Source of the DNA: Bacteroidota bacterium
GTDB lineage: Bacteria; Bacteroidota; Bacteroidia; Chitinophagales; Chitinophagaceae
NCBI GenBank assembly: GCA_005789565.1
Contig: SXXL01000036.1
Span: 1-44,458, forward strand
Direction of reading: 5' to 3'
Length of the DNA: 44,458 nt
Positions 9,632 through 17,425 of the stretch are shown here, piece by piece; position 1 is the first letter of the stretch, and every line of letters starts with the position of its first letter. A model generated the notes under the pieces. That model did no database searches. It worked only from the letters and a program-made list of their open reading frames with translations, and had not been told where the DNA came from. The position numbers and the translations under genes are program-made.

Positions 9632-11686
9632 ATGCGTCCCGCGCTCCTTGTTTCACTGTTTTTGCTGCTGTTTACCGCCTTGTCGGAGATCCAAGCGCAA
9701 GACCCCGGCATACGGGGATTGGGCGGGCGCTTGGGGCCGGGTGGGGGAATGCCCGGTGGGGCTGGCGGACGTTTTTCAGGTATGGGTGCTTCCGGTGGAG
9801 GCGACAGCCTCAAGCGACGCAATCGCCAGGAAGACTCCCTCACCATCCATTACCGGTACCTGGAGCCGCCGACCGTTCAGTGGCTCGATTCCACTGTCAA
9901 CGAGATCGACCGGCGTTTTCCACTCCGCTCCGATTGGATCCATCTGGGCAACCTTGGTACGCCCGCCCGTCCGCTCGCCTTCACGCCCCGAATGACCCCT
10001 GGTTTTGATCCCGGTTTTCATGCGTTGGACAGCTATGCCTGGTCACCCGAGCGAGTGCGATACTACCAAACGACCCGTCCCTACACCGACCTAAACTACC
10101 TGCTGGGCAGTCGAGCCGAGCAGATTATCGAACTGCTCCACACCCAAAATATCCGGCCCCAATGGAATATCATGGGCAGCTACCGAATGATCAATGCCCC
10201 GGGTTTTTTCCAAAATCAGATCAGCAACCACCATAATTATGCCCTGAGCAGCCGCTATCAATCCGATAACTTGCGCTACACCCATTATTTCTCCATCACC
10301 TCGAATAAGTTGCAGGTCGGGGAGAATGGCGGGGTGACCGAAAACGGCAACCTGCTCAACGATCCGGTCTATAAAGAGCGCTATACCTTGCCCACCCAAT
10401 TGGGAGGCTCCAATACGTTTTCCGCGAATTTTTTCAGTACCCAGATCCGCACCGGTAATTTTTATCGCAGCACCCAATATTTGTCCCGGCACCAATATGA
10501 TTTCGGCCGAAAAGATTCGTTGGTCACCGATTCCACCGTCATCCCGCTGTTCTTTCCACAGTTCCGCCTGGAGGCCACTCTTCGGTACGACCAACTGCGG
10601 TTTAATTTTCGGGATGAACGAGGCGATTCCAATTACTACGGTCCGAATTACGATTGGCGCTGGCTACAGCGATACGATACGGTAGACCTGCAGGACGAAT
10701 GGAAAGTACTGGCCGGTGAATTGGCCCTCTATCAATTTCCCGACCCCCAGAACCTCCATCAATTCATCCGCGCCTCGGCCAAGGTGCAATCGTATCAAGG
10801 GGTCACTACCTTTTTCAATCCCTCCTTTGTCAATACTTCCGTTCAAGGTGAGTACCGGAATCGTACCCGCAACCGGAAATGGGATCTGCTGGCCGCCGCC
10901 ACGTTCTACCTGACCGGATTCAACCAGGGCGATTATCATTTGCAAGCCTCGATGCTTCGGACCCTCCCCAAACAGCAAGGTTCCCTGCGGCTTCAATTTG
11001 AACAAGCCAATCGTCAGCCGGCGTTTTTATTCGATCCCCGAAGCAGCTTTCATCCCCTGTCTTTTTCTTTCGAGGCAAAAAAAGAAAACCTTACACGGCT
11101 TTCGAGTGAACTGCGATGGGACCGGATCGGACTGGAACTCAGCGGAAACTATTACCTGATCAGTCAATGGGCTTATTGGACCCGGTACAACCAACCCGGG
11201 CAAACCGATGCACTTTTCAATTTCTTGCAGATACGGGCTGCCAAAACCTGGCGGTTGGGGAAGTTCTGGCGGTGGAACGCCGAGATCCTCTGGCAACAAC
11301 GGATCGGCTCGGCCCCGGTCAATGCCATTCCTTTTTTCACCCGCCACAAGATCGGGTATGAAGGTAATCTCGGATTCAAGAACCTTCAATTGGCCACGGG
11401 GATCGAGATCCGATACCGACCCCCTTATCAGGCCGATGGGTACTCGCCTGTACTGGGACAATTCTTCTACCAAGACAGGATCACCATTCGCAATCCGTTG
11501 CCCGACCTGGCCGTGTATGCCCATTTCCGGATCAAGCCCTTCACCGCCTTTGTAAGGGCCGAAAACCTTAATACGGCCCGTGACTTGGACGGGTTTGGCT
11601 TTACGCGTAACAATCCGGTGGCGCCGGGCTACTATCTTCCCGGCTTACAGGTGCGGGTAGGGGTGTTTTGGCGGTTTGTGAATTGA
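9632..11686 (+). CDS. Putative porin, Porin_10-like outer-membrane beta-barrel
   Basis: A 684-residue exported protein. I chose the ATG at 9632 because it starts a clean signal peptide (about 1-21, MRPALLVSLFLLLFTALSEIQA before QDPG). A glycine-rich stretch (about 24-56) and a charged DSLKRRNRQEDSLTIHYRY segment follow. The rest is an amphipathic beta-strand-rich barrel with the family-typical phrases RYYQTTRPYTDLNYLLGSRAEQ and NIRPQWNIMGSYRMINAPGFFQNQ. These match the Bacteroidota putative porin family known as Porin_10. The C-terminus, GLQVRVGVFWRFVN, is a plausible last strand. The role is presumably outer-membrane passage of an unknown solute. It precedes the metal operon but has its own promoter, and a separate promoter follows it. 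Confidence 0.88.
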   Translation: MRPALLVSLFLLLFTALSEIQAQDPGIRGLGGRLGPGGGMPGGAGGRFSGMGASGGGDSLKRRNRQEDSLTIHYRYLEPPTVQWLDSTVNEIDRRFPLRSDWIHLGNLGTPARPLAFTPRMTPGFDPGFHALDSYAWSPERVRYYQTTRPYTDLNYLLGSRAEQIIELLHTQNIRPQWNIMGSYRMINAPGFFQNQISNHHNYALSSRYQSDNLRYTHYFSITSNKLQVGENGGVTENGNLLNDPVYKERYTLPTQLGGSNTFSANFFSTQIRTGNFYRSTQYLSRHQYDFGRKDSLVTDSTVIPLFFPQFRLEATLRYDQLRFNFRDERGDSNYYGPNYDWRWLQRYDTVDLQDEWKVLAGELALYQFPDPQNLHQFIRASAKVQSYQGVTTFFNPSFVNTSVQGEYRNRTRNRKWDLLAAATFYLTGFNQGDYHLQASMLRTLPKQQGSLRLQFEQANRQPAFLFDPRSSFHPLSFSFEAKKENLTRLSSELRWDRIGLELSGNYYLISQWAYWTRYNQPGQTDALFNFLQIRAAKTWRLGKFWRWNAEILWQQRIGSAPVNAIPFFTRHKIGYEGNLGFKNLQLATGIEIRYRPPYQADGYSPVLGQFFYQDRITIRNPLPDLAVYAHFRIKPFTAFVRAENLNTARDLDGFGFTRNNPVAPGYYLPGLQVRVGVFWRFVN

Positions 11687-11696
11687 CCTAACTTTG
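11667..11696 (+). promoter_or_regulatory. Bacteroidota-type promoter of the metal/thiol operon
   Basis: TTTG at 11667-11670, an 18-base spacer, and TAACTTTG at 11689-11696 form a good match to the Bacteroidota -33/-7 promoter. The -7 box ends seven bases before the ATG at 11704. The -33 part lies inside the last codons of the porin gene. Confidence 0.6.
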
Positions 11697-11703
11697 TGCT
11701 GTC

Positions 11704-12099
11704 ATGCGAAAAGGGATCTATGCCATAGTCGTTGCGCTCTACCTCCTGCTCTCCTCCGGAGTGGTACTGCAGTTGCATTATTGCATGGACCGCCTGTCCG
11801 AGATCGGTCTTTTTACGTCCGATCACAAAGATGTCTGTGATGATTGCGGTATGGACATGGATGCAGACAACGATTGTTGCCATGACCGCACCGATGTGAT
11901 CAAACTGGTCCAGGACCAAACCTACCAGTCGGGATCCATCTCCTTGTCCAAAATAATTATCACGGAATTACCTGCCTCCCTATCGATTCCGGATTTGGTG
12001 CACCATTCACAAAACGACTCCCCGTTGGTTGGTTCGGATCCGCCCGAACCACGCTCGGGTCGGTATCGTTACCGGACCTTGCAGGTGTTTAGAATTTGA
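11704..12099 (+). CDS. HYC_CC_PP family protein (small metal-associated protein)
   Basis: A 131-residue protein with an N-terminal signal or anchor helix (about 5-24) followed at once by H25-Y26-C27. Next come a cysteine pair, C45-x-x-C48, then C58-C59 in DNDCCHD and a P113-P114 pair near the C-terminus. This H-Y-C ... C-C ... P-P pattern is the one that names the HYC_CC_PP family of Bacteroidota, which is usually found beside heavy-metal genes. The D/C/H-rich middle (about 40-61) looks like a soft-metal site. It heads a run of HMA, HMA, thioredoxin and barrel genes. It probably acts on the periplasmic side in binding or sensing copper or a similar metal, but no member's function is established to my knowledge. 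Confidence 0.8.
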   Translation: MRKGIYAIVVALYLLLSSGVVLQLHYCMDRLSEIGLFTSDHKDVCDDCGMDMDADNDCCHDRTDVIKLVQDQTYQSGSISLSKIIITELPASLSIPDLVHHSQNDSPLVGSDPPEPRSGRYRYRTLQVFRI

Positions 12100-12164
12100 T
12101 CGGAGCACAAGATTTATCACCCTTGATTGTTGCTCGTTTTTTAAATCACTCAATCACTCAAATC

Positions 12165-12653
12165 ATGAAAAATATTCTCACGTTATTGGTCCTGGTTCTC
12201 TCCCTGAACCTCGCCGCTCAACAAACCACCACGTTTGCCGTATCCGGAAATTGTGGTATGTGTAAATCTCGTATTGAAAAGGCCGCCAAAGAAGCCGGTG
12301 CTACAGAAGCCAACTGGAACGATGAATCCAAGATGCTTACCGTTACTCTGCCCGCCAGTGTAACCCTTTCCGCCATCCAGCAAAAAGTGGCTGCCGTCGG
12401 ACATGACAATGCCGGTGCCAAAGCCCCGGATGAAGTATACAACAAGCTTCATGGTTGCTGCAAGTACGATCGTGCTGCCGCCGGAGCCGAGGTCAAGCAA
12501 TCTTGTTGCCAATCCGGTGAGTCTTGCAAAAAGGGGGAACATAAATCCGCCGATTGCAAAGGCAAGAAATGCAGTACAAAGGATAAGTGCACGAAGGACG
12601 GCAAATGCAGTGCGTCGTCCAAAGACAGTAAAGATTGCTGTAAGAAATCCTGA
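12165..12653 (+). CDS. Exported heavy-metal-associated (HMA) protein with a cysteine-rich tail
   Basis: A 162-residue protein started at the ATG at 12165, where a proper signal peptide begins (MKNILTLLVLVLSLNLAAQ). The HMA fold follows, with the metal-binding loop GNCGMCKSRIEKA (C30, C33) and a ferredoxin-like beta-alpha-beta-beta-alpha-beta pattern to about residue 95. The remaining 65 residues are a lysine/serine-rich tail with eleven cysteines (98, 99, 114, 115, 121, 131, 136, 142, 148, 158, 159), reminiscent of a metallothionein. It likely binds copper, zinc or a similar ion in the periplasm. The stop overlaps the next gene's ATG by one base (TGATG), which implies coupled translation. The metal cannot be told from sequence. 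Confidence 0.85.
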   Translation: MKNILTLLVLVLSLNLAAQQTTTFAVSGNCGMCKSRIEKAAKEAGATEANWNDESKMLTVTLPASVTLSAIQQKVAAVGHDNAGAKAPDEVYNKLHGCCKYDRAAAGAEVKQSCCQSGESCKKGEHKSADCKGKKCSTKDKCTKDGKCSASSKDSKDCCKKS

Positions 12654-13171
12654 TGATAGCGAAACGACTCAGTAAGGTCACCGCCTTGGCGGTGGCCTTA
12701 CTCTTGTTTTCGTTCTCGTTGCGGGCACAATTCAGTCAGGGCCGTCTGCAGGCTACGGGACTGACCTGTGCACTCTGCAGCAAATCGATTCATCAGGCAC
12801 TTGATCAGCTTCCGTTCATTGAATCGGTCAAGCCCGAGTTGAAATCCTCCTCATTCGACATCCGATTCAAGCGCGAACAGTCCGTTTCGGTCCAGTCGAT
12901 CCGGGCCGCCGTGGAAGATGCCGGATTTTTTATTGGTCAGCTCACCCTTGAACTTTCCGAGGTTGCTGCCGATTCGTTGCGTTCCGGAAATCGATGGCCC
13001 GGTGAGGCATCGGCCTTTCGGGTGTTGGGTGAATGGAAGGAAGGCCAATCCCTTCAAGTGATCGAGAAGGGGTTTCTGTCGGAAAAAGAATTCAAGCGTA
13101 TCCTCAGCCGTTATCCCGAATCAGAAAAAGAGTTGGGCAAGGGGATCTGTTTACTCCCGATAAAAAAATGA
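12653..13171 (+). CDS. Exported HMA-domain protein, divergent
   Basis: A 172-residue protein with a signal peptide (about 1-25, ending LRAQ). An HMA-like domain has LQATGLTCALCSKSIHQAL, where C39 and C42 form the CxxC metal loop. The domain then continues through IESVKPELKSSSFDIRF and IRAAVEDAGFFIG. The last 70 residues form a separate small domain without recognisable motifs. Compared with its upstream neighbour it lacks the cysteine tail. The start overlaps the upstream stop by one base and the end overlaps the thioredoxin gene by four bases (ATGA), so it sits inside a translationally coupled set. A periplasmic metal-carrier role is inferred from the fold. Confidence 0.78.
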   Translation: MIAKRLSKVTALAVALLLFSFSLRAQFSQGRLQATGLTCALCSKSIHQALDQLPFIESVKPELKSSSFDIRFKREQSVSVQSIRAAVEDAGFFIGQLTLELSEVAADSLRSGNRWPGEASAFRVLGEWKEGQSLQVIEKGFLSEKEFKRILSRYPESEKELGKGICLLPIKK

Positions 13172-13656
13172 TCATGTTCATCCGACTTTTTATGCTTGCG
13201 TGTGGCTGGGTAACCGTGAGTGTGGCCAGTGGCCAGTCTTTGGACGGAAAACCTGGGTTCCCCATCGCATTGAAAGACCCTTCCGGAAAAACCATTTCGT
13301 TGGACTCCTTTAAAGGGAAATGGGTTTTGGTGGATTTTTGGGCTTCCTGGTGTGGCCCCTGCCGGGCTTCGAACCGGGTGGTTCGAAAGATCTATCCAAA
13401 ATGGAAGAAAAAAGGGATCGAGGTACTGGGGGTTTCGCTGGATGAAGATCGGTCCCGATGGATCAAGGCAATAAAAAAAGATCGGATCGCGTGGCCACAG
13501 GTCAACACGCCGGCGCAGTGGGACAGTGAACTGATCCTCCAATGGAAAGTGGAACGGATCCCCACGACCTACCTGATCGATCCGAACGGGGTGATCCGGG
13601 CAACCGATCCGGATCCCGGGAATATTCTTTCCATGGTATCAAAAATGAATCCATGA
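13168..13656 (+). CDS. TlpA-like exported thioredoxin
   Basis: A 162-residue protein started at the ATG at 13168, which overlaps the upstream stop as ATGA. A second in-frame ATG at 13174 is possible. A signal peptide (about 1-23, ending VSVASGQ) precedes a TlpA/ResA-type thioredoxin domain. It has FKGKWVLVDFWAS followed by the W61-C-G-P-C65 active site, and the cis-proline loop RIPTTYLIDPNG with P132. It would keep periplasmic cysteines reduced. Here the likely clients are the CxxC and CC sites of the adjacent HMA and HYC_CC_PP proteins. It ends in another ATGA overlap with the next gene. Confidence 0.92.
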   Translation: MIMFIRLFMLACGWVTVSVASGQSLDGKPGFPIALKDPSGKTISLDSFKGKWVLVDFWASWCGPCRASNRVVRKIYPKWKKKGIEVLGVSLDEDRSRWIKAIKKDRIAWPQVNTPAQWDSELILQWKVERIPTTYLIDPNGVIRATDPDPGNILSMVSKMNP

Positions 13657-14474
13657 CTCGTTGTTGTTTGCTGTTGTTTCTGTTTCTTGCTCGGGTCGCC
13701 TCGGCACAGGAACTCTATGTTTTTTCCGATCCGGCTTCCAATATCCCGGCTCGTTCGGTCAATGTCAAGCTGAAGGCCCATGGCGTCGGAAACGATATGA
13801 TCTTTGGTCGGAATAGTTACCGCTTCATGCCTCAGGTGATGGCCGGGGTCAGTAAAAAAATACAACTGCGTCTTTCCGCCTCGGCCTCCAACATGCACAC
13901 GGCCTCCTTGGAGGCGGAATCGATCGGCTTGGGTGCGAAGTATCGTTTCTTGTCGCTCGACGGTGTTCACCAGCATTTTCGATTGGCCGCTTTTGTTGAT
14001 GGCAGCCTGACCCGGATCCCGTATCATTATGAGGAGATCACGTTGATGGGGGATAAGTCCGGGGTAGAACTTGGCCTGATCGCCACGCAGCTTTGGCATA
14101 GACTGGCGGTATCCGGGACGGTGAGTCGGACCGAGGTATTGGACAGATCCCGAAACGACGGCCAGGCCTATTTCCCCCAAAGGCAATACCAGTCGCTCAA
14201 TTACTCTATTTCCGCCGGGTACCTGCTTTTGCCTCGGGAATACCGCGATTACAAACAGCCCAACCTCAATCTTTATCTTGAGCTCATGGGGCAGCGATTG
14301 ATCGGCTCGGATCTTTTTTACATGGACCTGGCACCGGCCTTACAATTGATCTTGAACAGCCGGACCAAGATCAACGTAGGTCGGCGGTATCAGCTACGGG
14401 GCAACATGCAGCGAATGGCACGGCAAAGCTGGCTGGTGAGTATCGAGACCAGTTTCCTGCAAGCGTGGAAATAG
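13653..14474 (+). CDS. Outer-membrane beta-barrel-like protein of unknown function
   Basis: A 273-residue protein begun at the ATG at 13653, which overlaps the thioredoxin stop (ATGA) and opens a signal peptide (about 1-18, ending VASAQ). The rest shows alternating hydrophobic/polar strands and aromatic-rich ends. Examples are SVNVKLKAHGVGNDMIFG, IQLRLSASASNMH, LNYSISAGYLLLP and a closing SWLVSIETSFLQAWK, which suggests a small barrel of about 12 strands. Its place as the last gene of the metal/thiol set suggests an outer-membrane part of that pathway. I do not recognise a named family. The stop lies one base from the stop of the convergent transporter-like gene. Confidence 0.7.
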   Translation: MTRCCLLLFLFLARVASAQELYVFSDPASNIPARSVNVKLKAHGVGNDMIFGRNSYRFMPQVMAGVSKKIQLRLSASASNMHTASLEAESIGLGAKYRFLSLDGVHQHFRLAAFVDGSLTRIPYHYEEITLMGDKSGVELGLIATQLWHRLAVSGTVSRTEVLDRSRNDGQAYFPQRQYQSLNYSISAGYLLLPREYRDYKQPNLNLYLELMGQRLIGSDLFYMDLAPALQLILNSRTKINVGRRYQLRGNMQRMARQSWLVSIETSFLQAWK

Positions 14475-14475
14475 T

Positions 14476-15252
14476 TTATTTCTTTTTCGTGGGCGTCCGG
14501 AAGGAAAATCCAATCGCGAGGTAATAATCGGTCGCCGTCTCGGTCAAGCCGTACGAACCCGAAAGGTCGATCTTGGTATCATCCGTAAAATAATAGGCCA
14601 GGCCTCCGGCAACGGAGTGTTGCGGACTGCTTCCTTTTCGGACTGATCCCCAAAGCTCGACGTACGCATAGCCGTTTTTACCAAGGTTGTATCCGGGGGC
14701 GAAGGTGTAGATCCAGTCGGGCGTCGAACTGAATCCATCCCATTCCGCACCGACGTTGTATCCGAGTGCGGCCCGATCACTCAGGGTATTTTGCATTACA
14801 AAGCGAAAATTGGGCGACCAGTTAGGCGTCTGAAAAACGGCACCGCCCCAGCGCGGCAACGAGGTATGTGCGATCAACGAGGTCTTGGGTCGCCAACCTT
14901 TTTCTTCCATCAGGGCCAGTTTGCCTCCGAATTGGAGGGGAAGCACACCGGTCTTTCTGTTGGCGATCGAGGTGTCTGACTTGATCTGGATCGTTTGCAT
15001 CTCGGTGATCATCCGAAATTCGAATCGCTCATTCAGCCCATATTTCCAAAGGGCCGTGGGATGTACCCATTGTGTGAGCCCGTCCACTTTCTCCAGGTTA
15101 AAACCAAACTCGGCTTGTAAATAATTTTTCTTTGTCAGATAAGGCGATTCAGTCTGATCCGGTCGGTCGGTTTCCATGCGGCCCGTCTGCTGCGCATATG
15201 CCCCTTGACAAAACAGCAAGAGTAGGATCAGGTTTATGGAAACTGTTTTCAT
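14476..15252 (-). CDS. Outer-membrane transporter-like barrel (MetA-pathway type)
   Basis: A 258-residue exported protein with a signal peptide (about 1-20, ending GAYAQQ). The mature start, METDRPDQTESPYL, with the motif TDRPDxT, is characteristic of the Bacteroidota 'transporter' proteins grouped with the phenol MetA-pathway barrel family. The remainder alternates strands and turns, ending with LSGSYGLTETATDYYLAIGFSFRT. It starts nine bases after the ATP-grasp-like gene and is probably the last gene of the minus-strand operon that begins at 21160. If so, it may pass the cluster's product or substrate through the outer membrane. Other members of this family are often found without such context, so the link is inference. 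Confidence 0.75.
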   Translation of the reverse strand: MKTVSINLILLLLFCQGAYAQQTGRMETDRPDQTESPYLTKKNYLQAEFGFNLEKVDGLTQWVHPTALWKYGLNERFEFRMITEMQTIQIKSDTSIANRKTGVLPLQFGGKLALMEEKGWRPKTSLIAHTSLPRWGGAVFQTPNWSPNFRFVMQNTLSDRAALGYNVGAEWDGFSSTPDWIYTFAPGYNLGKNGYAYVELWGSVRKGSSPQHSVAGGLAYYFTDDTKIDLSGSYGLTETATDYYLAIGFSFRTPTKKK

Positions 15253-15261
15253 CGGGGTTAT

Positions 15262-16458
15262 TTAGGATTCAAAAAAACACAGACTACCACCTACCCAAGT
15301 TCTGTCTTTGTTGTAGCGGGTTCCGATCATTTTGCCTTTACTGAGTCGGGCCAGGTTCAGGGTGGGCATGGGCCTGCTCGCCTCTGGTGGCCAGAAATAA
15401 AATATCCGGATCTCCACCTTGGCCGGATCATCGGGCGTGGGGATCACCGGGGCATAGTTCACTTTTCGTTGCAAGATCCAGTTTTCCGGATCGGGGATGG
15501 CAGCGAGGTGCTCCGGACGCAGGTCAATGATCACACCCTGTCCGGCAAACGAGAACAATGGTTTCAGTACGTAGGATTCCAGGTCTGTCGGCACCTGGGT
15601 GATCTCATGCAGGAAATAGGTCTTGGGGATATTCGGATGATGCAGAAACGGTAGTAGGAATTTGCTAACCCGATAAAACCAGTCGGGGTGCGGACACCAT
15701 TCCAGCGACGGACATCGTAGTAGCAGGTCGCCTTGTTTACGGATCGGATCCGGTTGCTGCTCCAACTCATCAAAAATGATCCGGTTATAGATTCGTTTGA
15801 TGGGATGCCAGGTGCCGGCCCGCTCGTAGAAGAGTTCTCCATTTTTCTCCCGGAGTTCGGTGAGGCAAACAATGGGAAGGCTCAGGCTTTCGGCCGTGAT
15901 GAGAAAATCGATCCTGGTTTTTTGCTGATGCGGTAAAATTTCCAGCAACACCACTTCCGGTGGGTCATGCTCACCAACGATGATGCGTCGCAGCAGTTGG
16001 TGATAGGTGTCGGGATCTAAGCCACTGAGAAAAGGAGTGTACGAGGGGTCGATCGAAAAAAACTGCTGGTACCAACCGGCCAGTCGTGCTTGATATCCGA
16101 ACAGCGATGGAAAACCCTGCAGCTCGATGAGTTGGGGACTGAGTTGTCCCGCTTCATCCGTACAGACACCAAAATCAAAGGCGAGAAAATCAGGTCTTCC
16201 GATAGCGCCGGGGATCTTCCAGTCGCGCGGGATCGATCGCTCGGTTGCGGCCATGAAGCCGGGCTCCAGGATCCGGTCGATAATGTGCTCGCAGGTATCA
16301 AGGAGTTGCTGTGTGAAGGGGCGATCGACCCAAACGGGTGTCTCCGCCACACGAAAATCCAACGCCCCCGGATAATTCTTTTCGATCGCTTGTAGCAGGC
16401 CTTTGTAGGCTGCGGACTCGAACGCACGATTGAAGGATTGACGGATGTGTGAGATCAT
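15262..16458 (-). CDS. ATP-grasp-like protein, glutathionylspermidine-synthase-type (tentative)
   Basis: A 398-residue cytoplasmic protein without signal peptide. Segments that recall circularly permuted ATP-grasp ligases are a middle PQLIELQGFPSLFGYQ (like the substrate/metal strand of that fold), LESYVLKPLFSFAGQGV (about residues 309-326, a lysine followed by a glycine-containing nucleotide loop) and VEIRIFYFW near the end. A C-terminal GTRYNKDRTWVGGSL closes the protein. These are weak matches seen by eye, so the fold call is tentative. It would join a carboxylate to an amine using ATP. It lies 50 bases downstream of the glutamine amidotransferase in an operon with a GCS2 ligase and a second ATP-grasp enzyme, which strengthens the ligase reading. 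Confidence 0.55.
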   Translation of the reverse strand: MISHIRQSFNRAFESAAYKGLLQAIEKNYPGALDFRVAETPVWVDRPFTQQLLDTCEHIIDRILEPGFMAATERSIPRDWKIPGAIGRPDFLAFDFGVCTDEAGQLSPQLIELQGFPSLFGYQARLAGWYQQFFSIDPSYTPFLSGLDPDTYHQLLRRIIVGEHDPPEVVLLEILPHQQKTRIDFLITAESLSLPIVCLTELREKNGELFYERAGTWHPIKRIYNRIIFDELEQQPDPIRKQGDLLLRCPSLEWCPHPDWFYRVSKFLLPFLHHPNIPKTYFLHEITQVPTDLESYVLKPLFSFAGQGVIIDLRPEHLAAIPDPENWILQRKVNYAPVIPTPDDPAKVEIRIFYFWPPEASRPMPTLNLARLSKGKMIGTRYNKDRTWVGGSLCFFES

Positions 16459-16508
16459 CAGACAAATTCAGGTAGTAAGATACGCTTTTGGGCAGACCGG
16501 GTCAAGGA

Positions 16509-17354
16509 TCAAAGGGCAACCTCCAACAAAGTCTCAGCAGCCAACCGAAGGAAGTTGGGGATCACCTGTGAGTAGGTCCGTCGAATCTTGTCCGCATCCT
16601 CCAAATGATCCAACATGCTCTGCCACTTGGCCTCTCCGTGGTGTTCGATCACCTGTTGTTTTTTTTCTTCCTGCAAAAGGTATAACCGCATTCCCTCCGG
16701 ATCGGCCTCCGGATGGAATTGGGTGCCGATCATCCAGGGGTTGAGACGAGCGGCCATCAGTGCTCGCTCAAACGGCACATGTGGTCTTTCTTTTTCCAGA
16801 CAAAGCGACCTGCCGCCCATTTCCGCCAACCGGTGCTCGTTCGGATGAATGACCTGATAATCGCGGCTATCCACCACGTAGAATGGATCCGACAATCCCT
16901 CAAAAATGGATTCTTCTTTTCCACCCATGAGCCGGTGTACCGGAAATACACCAAAGGCGGTGCCATGCCTTTTGCAGACCATGCCCAGATTCAAATGCCG
17001 GCAGGCCAGTTGAAAGGAGTGGCAAATGAAGAAGACAAATTTTTTCTGATGCGAGTCAGGATTTTGATTATGACGCATGAGGGCATCTAACCAGCGACAC
17101 CAAGCGATGTCCCAATCTTCATAGCGGGAAGAAAGCGGATCACCCGGTCCCCCGGTCGAGAGGTACACGTCATACTCCATTCCGGGGAGGGCCCCCGTCA
17201 ATCGAACCTCAAACGTATCCACGCTGAGTTCGATCTGCTCCCGGGTCGACCATTCGTCCAAGATCTGATGAATACAGCGCATGCCCTGATTGGGTGCTCC
17301 TTGATAGAGGTCCAAGATGGCCACGCGCAAGCGCGGATTATCGGAAGCAATCAT
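16509..17354 (-). CDS. Class I glutamine amidotransferase-like protein
   Basis: A 281-residue cytoplasmic protein. The Rossmann-like start VAILDLYQGAPNQGMRCI is followed by an oxyanion-type STGGPGDP (66-73). The nucleophile elbow is FFICHSFQLA with C111, and the catalytic pair H214/E216 sits in QFHPEADPEG. The complete Cys-His-Glu triad means an active glutamine amidotransferase or gamma-glutamyl hydrolase is likely. A helical extension (about 230-281) lies beyond the domain. In this operon of ligases it could deliver ammonia to one of them, or hydrolyse gamma-glutamyl linkages. It is 71 bases downstream of the amidohydrolase and 50 bases upstream of the ATP-grasp-like gene. Confidence 0.88.
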   Translation of the reverse strand: MIASDNPRLRVAILDLYQGAPNQGMRCIHQILDEWSTREQIELSVDTFEVRLTGALPGMEYDVYLSTGGPGDPLSSRYEDWDIAWCRWLDALMRHNQNPDSHQKKFVFFICHSFQLACRHLNLGMVCKRHGTAFGVFPVHRLMGGKEESIFEGLSDPFYVVDSRDYQVIHPNEHRLAEMGGRSLCLEKERPHVPFERALMAARLNPWMIGTQFHPEADPEGMRLYLLQEEKKQQVIEHHGEAKWQSMLDHLEDADKIRRTYSQVIPNFLRLAAETLLEVAL

Positions 17355-17425
17355 GCCACAAACTTACTCGAATTCAATCCCGTTCAGGAGGATCGGTTGC
17401 CGCGGATTCTCCACAACTTGTGGAT

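Noticed and set aside
9550-9846. Upstream extension of the sucC frame by 99 codons
   Set aside because: The extension is proline- and serine-rich, overlaps the divergent porin gene, and SucC proteins begin MNLHEYQ at the chosen ATG.
11623-11644. Inverted repeat GCCGGG-N10-CCCGGC just upstream of the metal operon promoter
   Set aside because: It lies inside the last porin codons and encodes ordinary residues (APGYYLPGL), so chance from codon use is likelier than an operator.
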